Assembly: GCA_025360985.1 (NCBI GenBank)
Contig: JANYBA010000294.1
Coordinates: 1-5,990 of the forward strand
Direction of reading: 5' to 3'
From: Gammaproteobacteria bacterium
Lineage (GTDB): Bacteria; Pseudomonadota; Gammaproteobacteria; Xanthomonadales; Xanthomonadaceae
Length of the DNA stretch: 5,990 nt
The notes under the pieces were generated by a model. The model was not told the DNA's origin and searched no databases. It saw only the letters and a program-made list of their open reading frames with translations. Shown piece by piece: positions 1 to 5,990 of this stretch. Made by a program: the position numbers and the translations under genes. Positions within the stretch are counted from its first letter, which is position 1. Each line of letters opens with the position of its first letter.

Positions 1-1713
1 GTCCACGCCGACCTCGATGACCGTCGTCGCCACCAGCAGGTGCAGCCCCCCGGCTTTGAAACGCGCCATCACGGCCTGTTTTTCCGATGCCTTCAGGCGC
101 CCGTGCAGGAGTCCGACCTTCAGGCCCGGCAGGGCCGCCACGAGCATTTCATGGGTGCTTTGCGCGGCCTGGGCTTCGACCAGGTCGCTGTCTTCGATCA
201 GCGGGCAGACCCAGTAGGCCTGCCGACCGGAGTCGCAGGCGGCGCGGATGCGCTCGATGACCTCGCCGCGCCGCTCGGCGCTGACCGCCACCGTCGCGAC
301 CGGGGTCCGCCCCGGCGGCAACTCGTCGATCACCGAGACGTCGAGGTCCGCGTAGGCCGACATCGCCAGGGTGCGTGGAATCGGCGTGGCGGTCATCACC
401 AGTTGGTGCGGCACCTTGTTGCCGGCCGCGCCCTTGTCGCGCAGCGCGAGCCGCTGGTGGACGCCGAAGCGGTGTTGTTCGTCGACGATGCAAAGGGCCA
501 GGTCGCGGAATTCCACCGCTTCCTGCATCAACGCGTGGGTGCCGACCACCACGGGCGCCACGCCCGAGGCGATGTCGGCCAGCACCGCGACGCGCGCCTT
601 GCCGGTGACCTTCCCGGCGAGCCAGGCCACCGGAATTCCCAGCGGCTCGAGCCAGGCGCGGAAACTCGCGAGGTGTTGTTCGGCGAGCAGTTCGGTCGGC
701 GCCATCAGGGCGACCTGCTTGCCCGCTTCAATCGCCCGCATTGCCGCCAGCGCGGCCACCACGGTCTTGCCCGAGCCGACGTCGCCCTGCACCAGGCGCA
801 GCATCGGCTCGGGCCTGGCAAGGTCGGCGATGACTTCGGCCAGCACGCGCCGCTGCGCGGCCGTCAAGTTGTACGGCAGGTTCGCTTCCAGGCGCTTCGA
901 AAGGATTCCGTCGGCCCGCACCGGCGTCGCGCCATGCGCGCGCAATGCGATGCGTTGCCGGCGCAAACTCAACTGGTGCGCGAGCAATTCCTCGAAGGCC
1001 AGGCGTTGCAAGGCCGGATGCTGGCCCGAAGCGAACAGGGCGGTGTCGGTATCGGGCGGCGGGCGATGCGCCTGCAGCAATGCGTCGCGCAAGGAAGGCA
1101 GCGCCAGCTTCGCGCGCAGTTCGTGCGGCAACAGTTCGAGTGAATCCGCCGATGGCAATCGATCCAGCGCCCGCCCGACCAGGCGCGCCAGCGCGATTGG
1201 CCCGATGCCCTCGACCGCCGGGTAGACCGGATCCAGCGTCGTCGGCAGCGCCGAAGAGTCTTCCTCGCCCAGGAAACGGTAACTGGGATGGACGATCTCC
1301 AGTCCGTGGCTGCCCGGACGCGGCTCGCCAAAACAGCGAACACGCCGACCCGGCTGGAACTGCGCGGCCTGCACGCCGCTGAAGTGGAAGAAACGCAGCG
1401 CCACCATCGCGTGCGAGTCGTCGTGGATCGTCACCCGCAGCATCGGCCGGTAGCGAAACCCGCGCTCGACCGCCATCACCCGGCCCTCGACCTGCGCCGG
1501 CACACCGGGCAGCAAGGCGGCGATCGGCGCCAGGCGCGTGCGATCGTCGTAACGCAGCGGCAAGTGCAGCCACAGGTCCTGCAGCGTCAGCAGGCCACGC
1601 GCGGCGAGTTTTTCCGCCACTGCCGGCCCGACGCCGGCCAAGGTCGTGACCGCGGTCTCCCCGACCGGCGACAGCGCGGGCTCGGGCGTGCCGGCGGGTC
1701 GGCGTTTCGCCAC
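1..1713 (-). CDS. recG: ATP-dependent DNA helicase RecG, 3' end cut off by the window
   Basis: RecG is a cytoplasmic superfamily 2 DNA translocase that remodels stalled forks and branch-migrates Holliday junctions and R-loops. I translated the minus frame throughout: it is open for 571 codons and runs off base 1. Visible in order are an N-terminal GVG segment (about residues 26-30) followed by LPLRYDDRT; the wedge/OB region (about 60-160); a Walker A motif GDVGSGKT (310-317, Lys316); motif Ia APTELLAEQH; a THALMQ segment; the DEQHRFG box (Asp411); motif III MTATPIPRTLA (440-450); and the start of helicase lobe 2, ending at TTVIEVGVD. E. coli RecG is 693 residues, so about 120-130 residues, including the motif VI arginines, lie outside. 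The GTG start is chosen because the in-frame codon before it is the ridA stop; the next in-frame options, TTG (25) and GTG (32), fall inside the conserved GVG segment. No Shine-Dalgarno is visible, so coupling to ridA is likely. No internal frameshift was seen. Confidence 0.96.
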   Translation of the reverse strand, partial: MAKRRPAGTPEPALSPVGETAVTTLAGVGPAVAEKLAARGLLTLQDLWLHLPLRYDDRTRLAPIAALLPGVPAQVEGRVMAVERGFRYRPMLRVTIHDDSHAMVALRFFHFSGVQAAQFQPGRRVRCFGEPRPGSHGLEIVHPSYRFLGEEDSSALPTTLDPVYPAVEGIGPIALARLVGRALDRLPSADSLELLPHELRAKLALPSLRDALLQAHRPPPDTDTALFASGQHPALQRLAFEELLAHQLSLRRQRIALRAHGATPVRADGILSKRLEANLPYNLTAAQRRVLAEVIADLARPEPMLRLVQGDVGSGKTVVAALAAMRAIEAGKQVALMAPTELLAEQHLASFRAWLEPLGIPVAWLAGKVTGKARVAVLADIASGVAPVVVGTHALMQEAVEFRDLALCIVDEQHRFGVHQRLALRDKGAAGNKVPHQLVMTATPIPRTLAMSAYADLDVSVIDELPPGRTPVATVAVSAERRGEVIERIRAACDSGRQAYWVCPLIEDSDLVEAQAAQSTHEMLVAALPGLKVGLLHGRLKASEKQAVMARFKAGGLHLLVATTVIEVGVD

Positions 1714-2097
1714 TCAGTCGACCGCGAGGATCGCGTCTACCTCGATCCGGGCGCCGCGCGGCAGGCCGCGCACTTCGATGGTCGAACGGGCCGGGTAGGG
1801 TTGCGCGAAGGCCTCGGCCATCACCGCGTTGACGGCGGCGAAGTCGGCCATGTCGGTCAGGTAGATGCCGACCCGAACGACCTGCGCGAACGACCCGCCG
1901 GCCGCTTCGCAGACTGCGCGCAGGTTGTCGAACACACGCCGGGCCTGGACGGAAATGTCGCCTTCGACCAGTTGCCCCGTGGCCGGGTCGAGCGGGATCT
2001 GTCCGGACAGGAACACGTGGCCGCCGCTGCGCATGGCTTGCGAATACGGGCCGATCGCGGCCGGGGCGCGCTCGGTGGCGATGGCGTGGCGGGACAT
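1714..2097 (-). CDS. ridA: RidA family reactive enamine/imine deaminase
   Basis: RidA (YjgF/YER057c/UK114 family) is a small cytoplasmic trimeric enzyme. It hydrolyses reactive enamines and imines such as 2-aminoacrylate, released by PLP enzymes like threonine/serine dehydratase, and so protects other PLP enzymes. The 127-residue product has the family's usual length and aligns end to end with E. coli RidA from memory. It has the AIGPYSQ segment (Tyr18), SGQIPLDP (31-38), the YPARSTIEV segment whose Arg104 matches the catalytic Arg105 of E. coli, and a closing RIEVDAI with Glu119 matching Glu120. With both key residues present, it looks like an active archetypal RidA rather than a divergent Rid subfamily. 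The ATG is supported by AGGAG five bases upstream. It lies 60 bases after spoT, and its TGA directly abuts the recG GTG, so co-transcription with both is likely. In E. coli this position is held by trmH. Confidence 0.95.
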   Translation of the reverse strand: MSRHAIATERAPAAIGPYSQAMRSGGHVFLSGQIPLDPATGQLVEGDISVQARRVFDNLRAVCEAAGGSFAQVVRVGIYLTDMADFAAVNAVMAEAFAQPYPARSTIEVRGLPRGARIEVDAILAVD

Positions 2098-2102
2098 GGC
2101 GA

Positions 2103-2107
2103 CTCCT
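2103..2107 (-). promoter_or_regulatory. Ribosome binding site of ridA
   Basis: The minus strand reads AGGAG, then five bases, then the ridA ATG. This is the clearest start signal in the spoT-ridA-recG group and fixes the ridA start. The rest of the 60-base spoT-ridA gap shows no convincing promoter or terminator. Confidence 0.75.
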
Positions 2108-2157
2108 GCGGGTGGCGACGATCCCAGTCTACTGGAAGCGGCCCCGGCGCCGCGCGC

Positions 2158-4341
<2,184 letters not shown>

Positions 4342-4347
4342 GACCGA

Positions 4348-4376
4348 AGCCTACGCGGCCGCCGCGTGCGCAGCAA
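4348..4376 (-). promoter_or_regulatory. Weak candidate spoT promoter
   Basis: Between the terminator and spoT the minus strand has TTGCTG, a 17-base spacer and TAGGCT. Each hexamer matches the sigma70 consensus at only three of six positions, so this is a candidate chosen mainly for spacing and location. If used, transcription would begin near 4341, on the upstream ATG itself, which would favour translation from the ATG at 4272. In such GC-rich DNA a chance match is quite possible. Confidence 0.2.
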
Positions 4377-4393
4377 TGCGGCACCGGCTACGA

Positions 4394-4417
4394 AAAACGG
4401 CCCCGCGGGGCCGTTTT
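4394..4417 (-). terminator. Rho-independent terminator after rpoZ (perfect palindrome)
   Basis: A perfect 24-base palindrome has the core CGGCCCCGCGGGGCCG, flanked by AAAA on one side and TTTT on the other. In the minus-strand transcript the GC stem is followed by five Us (4397-4393), as an intrinsic terminator requires. It begins 27 bases after the rpoZ stop codon and ends 52 bases before the upstream spoT start. The symmetry makes it potentially bidirectional, but no plus-strand gene is present to need it. The stem sequence is certain; termination efficiency is inferred. Confidence 0.88.
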
Positions 4418-4444
4418 CCAGTATTTCCGAGCGGTCGCCCGCGA

Positions 4445-4744
4445 TCAGTCGTCGCCGATCTTGGTCAGGTCGTCGTCGACGACTTCGGCGGCGGCCCATT
4501 CCAGAGCCTCGCGCTCGCTGCGCTCGCGCTCGGACTTCTCGACCTCGTCGATCATTGCCTGGTCGATCTTGCGCGCGGCGATCTCGCGCAGCGCCATCAC
4601 CGTCGGCTTGTCGCCGTGCTCGCTGTTGTCCAGGGTCGGCTCGACGCCGCCGGCCAGTTGCCGGGCGCGCTTGGACGCCATCAGCACCAGTTCGAAGCGG
4701 TTGTCGACCACCGCCAGGCAGTCTTCCACGGTAATGCGGGCCAT
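4445..4744 (-). CDS. rpoZ: DNA-directed RNA polymerase omega subunit
   Basis: Omega is the small subunit that helps fold and hold beta-prime in core RNA polymerase. In E. coli its N terminus, together with beta-prime, forms ppGpp-binding site 1. The 99-residue product starts with [10 protein letters not shown], then has [16 protein letters not shown] (15-30) and [15 protein letters not shown] (46-60), the conserved omega core. A charged, Glu- and Asp-rich tail runs from about residue 68 to the end and is somewhat different from the 91-residue E. coli protein. The start is firm: GAGGAGAAG lies just upstream of the ATG and MAR is the family N terminus. The gene has its own good promoter and leader stem-loop in the gap after gmk, and an intrinsic terminator behind it, so it can form a one-gene unit. 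Its position between gmk and spoT is conserved in gammaproteobacteria. Confidence 0.96.
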   Translation of the reverse strand: MARITVEDCLAVVDNRFELVLMASKRARQLAGGVEPTLDNSEHGDKPTVMALREIAARKIDQAMIDEVEKSERERSEREALEWAAAEVVDDDLTKIGDD

Positions 4745-4747
4745 ACC

Positions 4748-4756
4748 TTCTCCTCG
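4748..4756 (-). promoter_or_regulatory. Ribosome binding site of rpoZ
   Basis: The minus strand reads GAGGAGAAG, then GT and AC-free spacing directly into the ATG region (three bases separate the purine run from the start codon, with the GGAG core about six bases away). It is the strongest Shine-Dalgarno sequence in the window, in keeping with an RNA polymerase subunit gene, and it lies immediately downstream of the leader stem-loop. Confidence 0.8.
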
Positions 4757-4759
4757 ATC

Positions 4760-4781
4760 AGCCCGATGCCAGGATCGGGCT
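4760..4781 (-). repeat. Inverted repeat (stem-loop) in the rpoZ leader
   Basis: On the minus strand AGCCCGAT and ATCGGGCT form a perfect eight-base-pair stem around the six-base loop CCTGGC. It lies between the predicted rpoZ promoter and its ribosome binding site, ending four bases before the Shine-Dalgarno run. No T tract follows, so it is not an intrinsic terminator. It would sit in the 5' untranslated RNA, where it could affect stability, processing or translation; that role is inference only. Confidence 0.75.
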
Positions 4782-4810
4782 GCAAAATCAATGGGTTGCG
4801 TGAACTGGGT

Positions 4811-4838
4811 ATTTTAGCACGACTGGCTGCCCCGGCAA
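4811..4838 (-). promoter_or_regulatory. Sigma70-type promoter of rpoZ with extended -10
   Basis: On the minus strand TTGCCG (four of six consensus positions, 4838-4833) is followed by a 16-base spacer and TAAAAT (five of six, 4816-4811). TG one base before the -10 box completes an extended -10 element (TGCTAAAAT). The AT-rich hexamer stands out in GC-rich surroundings and lies in the gap after the gmk stop. Predicted transcription starts near 4804, giving rpoZ a leader of about 60 bases. This is a pattern match without experimental support. Confidence 0.6.
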
Positions 4839-4851
4839 GCTCGCGGGGGAC

Positions 4852-5472
4852 TCAGCGCGCCAGCAGGCCGGCGATCAGGGCGGCGTGGCGTTCGGACTGG
4901 GCCGGCTGGCGCAGGCGGCTGGACAGGAACACCGCCTGCATCTCGGTGACAGCGGTCTCGAAGTCCTCGTTGACGATCACGTAGTCGAACTCGGCGTAGT
5001 GGGACATCTCTTCGCGGGCAGCGGCCAGGCGCCGGACGATGACCTCCTCGCTGTCCTGGCCGCGGGCGCGCATGCGCGCTTCGAGCGCCTCCCGCGACGG
5101 CGGCAGGATGAAGACGCTCATGGCTTCCGGCATGGCGGCTCGCACCTGGCGGGCGCCCTGCCAATCGATTTCCAGCAGCACGTCCTGGCCGGCCGCCAAT
5201 TGCGGCTCGACCGACTGCCGCGCCGTGCCCTTGTAGTCGCCGTGGACCAGGGCGTGTTCGAAGAACTCGCCAGCGGCGATCATCCGCTGGAATTCCTCCA
5301 CGCTGATGAAATGGTAGTGCTGCGCGTGGCGTTCGCCCGGGCGCGGCGCCCGCGAAGTGTAGGAAATCGACAGCGCGATCCCCGGCATCCGCGCCAACAC
5401 GGCATTGACCAGGCTGGACTTGCCGGCGCCGGACGGGGCCGCGACGATGAAGAGCGTTCCTCGCTGGCTCAT
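4852..5472 (-). CDS. gmk: Guanylate kinase
   Basis: Guanylate kinase transfers a phosphate from ATP to GMP, giving GDP. It is the essential cytoplasmic step that feeds GTP, dGTP and ultimately (p)ppGpp synthesis. The 206-residue product is the family's normal length and complete. The P-loop APSGAGKSS lies at residues 12-20 (Lys18). The GMP-binding segments SYTSRAPRPGE (37-47) and GEFFEHALVHGDYKGT (68-83) follow, then VLLEIDWQGARQV (98-110), the lid with RARGQDSEEVIVRRL (135-149), and FDYVIVNED (162-170), which is typical of bacterial Gmk. The ATG at 5472 overlaps the yicC stop codon as ATGA and has no good Shine-Dalgarno, so it is probably translated by coupling to yicC. That makes the damage to yicC upstream relevant to gmk expression. 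The next gene, rpoZ, has its own promoter. Confidence 0.97.
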   Translation of the reverse strand: MSQRGTLFIVAAPSGAGKSSLVNAVLARMPGIALSISYTSRAPRPGERHAQHYHFISVEEFQRMIAAGEFFEHALVHGDYKGTARQSVEPQLAAGQDVLLEIDWQGARQVRAAMPEAMSVFILPPSREALEARMRARGQDSEEVIVRRLAAAREEMSHYAEFDYVIVNEDFETAVTEMQAVFLSSRLRQPAQSERHAALIAGLLAR

Positions 5473-5825
5473 TCGAGGTTCTGCACCTGTTCGCGCAGCT
5501 GTTCGATCAGCACCTTCAATTCGACCGCGGCCTGGGTCGTGCGCGCGTCCACCGATTTCGAGCCCAGCGTATTGGCTTCGCGGTTGAATTCCTGCATCAG
5601 GAAGTCCAGGCGCCGGCCGACCGCCTCCGGCAACGCGAAGACCCGGCGCGCCTCGGCAACGTGGCTGCCCAGGCGGTCGAGTTCCTCGTCGACGTCTATT
5701 TTTTGCAGGTTGAGCACCACTTCCTGTTCCAGCCGCCCCGGCTCCAGCGGCAGCTTGAGGTCGGCGAGCCTGGCTTCCGCCGCCTCAAGCTGGTCATTCG
5801 CGACGGTCTGAGCGACGAGGCGCGC
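5469..5825 (-). pseudogene. yicC: YicC-family endoribonuclease, C-terminal part only (5' end replaced)
   Basis: YicC is a stress-related protein with reported endoribonuclease activity in E. coli (287 residues there). The open frame here gives at most 118 residues, and only the last ~100 resemble YicC. From GRLEQEVVLNLQKIDVDEEL through EAVGRRLDFLMQEFNREANT to AVELKVLIEQLREQVQNLE it matches the conserved C-terminal DUF1732 domain closely and in frame. Going upstream, recognisable sequence fades around 5770-5800 and the frame meets TGA at 5828-5826 and again at 5846-5844. About 190 N-terminal residues are absent from every frame of the remaining window. No ATG with a ribosome site exists in the open part; the first plausible start codons are internal GTGs near 5720. 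Either the gene is truly broken or the DNA beyond the junction does not belong here. The C-terminal identity is firm; pseudogene status depends on the assembly being right. Confidence 0.8.
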
Positions 5826-5851
5826 TCAGGCGCGCTGACGCGCTCAGGCGC
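5821..5851. repeat. Two copies of a 13-base GC-rich direct repeat within a larger inverted repeat
   Basis: CGCGCTCAGGCGC occurs at 5821-5833 and again at 5839-5851, separated by GCTGA, a period of 18 bases. The flanks GAGGCGC (5817-5823) and GCGCCTC (5848-5854) are inverted repeats of each other. Between them GCGCG (5830-5834) and CGCGC (5839-5843) can pair around CTGA. On the minus strand each copy carries one of the TGA codons that close the yicC frame. The repeat sits where YicC similarity ends, so it may mark the junction, but it is too short to name as a mobile element. Confidence 0.8.
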
Positions 5852-5990
5852 CTCGGGGGCCGTTTACGACGGGAAATACGACGACTGGGGGACGCGGGCG
5901 CGGCTCCTCGATGCGCTCGCGGCGGCGGCACGCGCGATCGATCTCGTCGACCGAGGTCGTGTCGAGGAGGCGCGAGCGGAGCTCGTGGCG
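5826..5990. other. Unrecognised terminal stretch, not yicC; coding strand undecided
   Basis: I do not recognise this sequence. Two readings are open to the window edge. The plus-strand frame gives AVYDGKYDDWGTRARLLDAL followed by an Ala/Arg-rich, helix-like segment ending RVEEARAELVA; all five leucines from 5862 onward are CTC, unlike the CTG-rich genes to the left. The minus-strand frame is open from 5990 to a TGA at 5846-5844 and reads RSRLLDTTSVDEIDRA early on, ending VVVFPVVNGPRGA; its third positions are about 85% G or C. Neither resembles the YicC N terminus. The stretch is probably coding DNA from another locus or organism, joined here by rearrangement or misassembly. Confidence 0.45.

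Noticed and set aside
728..1573. A 281-residue minus-strand frame inside recG, and a 714-residue minus frame over spoT (2240-4384).
   Set aside because: Both overlap unbroken conserved proteins in another frame on the same strand; their translations are Arg/Gly/Ala-rich shadows without family motifs.
2124..2135. Small inverted repeat CCAGT-CT-ACTGG in the spoT-ridA gap.
   Set aside because: Five base pairs around a two-base loop is too tight and short for a terminator or operator, and no T tract follows.
4832..4848. A possible hairpin (CCCCG with CGGGG) just after the gmk stop codon.
   Set aside because: Only five pairs with a loose loop, no T tract, and it overlaps the better-supported -35 region of the rpoZ promoter.

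Overview
This 5,990-base window is GC-rich chromosomal housekeeping DNA from a gammaproteobacterium. The protein sequences, the gene order and the strong GC bias at third codon positions best fit the Xanthomonadaceae (Lysobacter/Xanthomonas-like). That placement rests on remembered family sequences, not on a search. All recognisable genes lie on the minus strand. In transcription order, from high to low coordinates, they are: the 3' part of yicC (RNase-related, broken), gmk (guanylate kinase), rpoZ (RNA polymerase omega), spoT (bifunctional ppGpp synthetase/hydrolase), ridA (enamine/imine deaminase) and the 5' four-fifths of recG (branch-migration helicase, running off base 1).

Layout. yicC and gmk overlap by four bases (ATGA). 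A 107-base gap follows gmk; it holds a good extended -10 sigma70-type promoter and a stem-loop in front of rpoZ. A perfect 24-base palindrome with a T tract, a textbook intrinsic terminator, lies just after rpoZ and separates it from spoT. ridA follows spoT after 60 bases. recG begins with a GTG directly after the ridA stop codon. The local units therefore look like (yicC-)gmk, rpoZ, and spoT-ridA-recG, although read-through between them is possible.

How the genes relate. Gmk makes GDP from GMP, feeding the GTP/GDP pool from which SpoT makes (p)ppGpp. Omega forms part of a ppGpp-binding site on RNA polymerase in E. coli. The group therefore joins guanine nucleotide supply, alarmone turnover and an alarmone target. 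RidA (metabolite damage control) and RecG (fork and recombination repair) are conserved companions with no obvious direct link to the pathway.

The main irregularity is at the right-hand end. The yicC frame retains only its C-terminal domain, and two in-frame TGA codons 18 bases apart block it upstream. The last ~165-200 bases do not look like YicC in any frame, use CTC for every leucine in the plus-strand reading, and contain a short GC-rich direct repeat. A chimeric contig end or a real rearrangement is the likely cause. No CRISPR array, RNA gene, insertion sequence, toxin-antitoxin pair, defence system or other novel system is visible.
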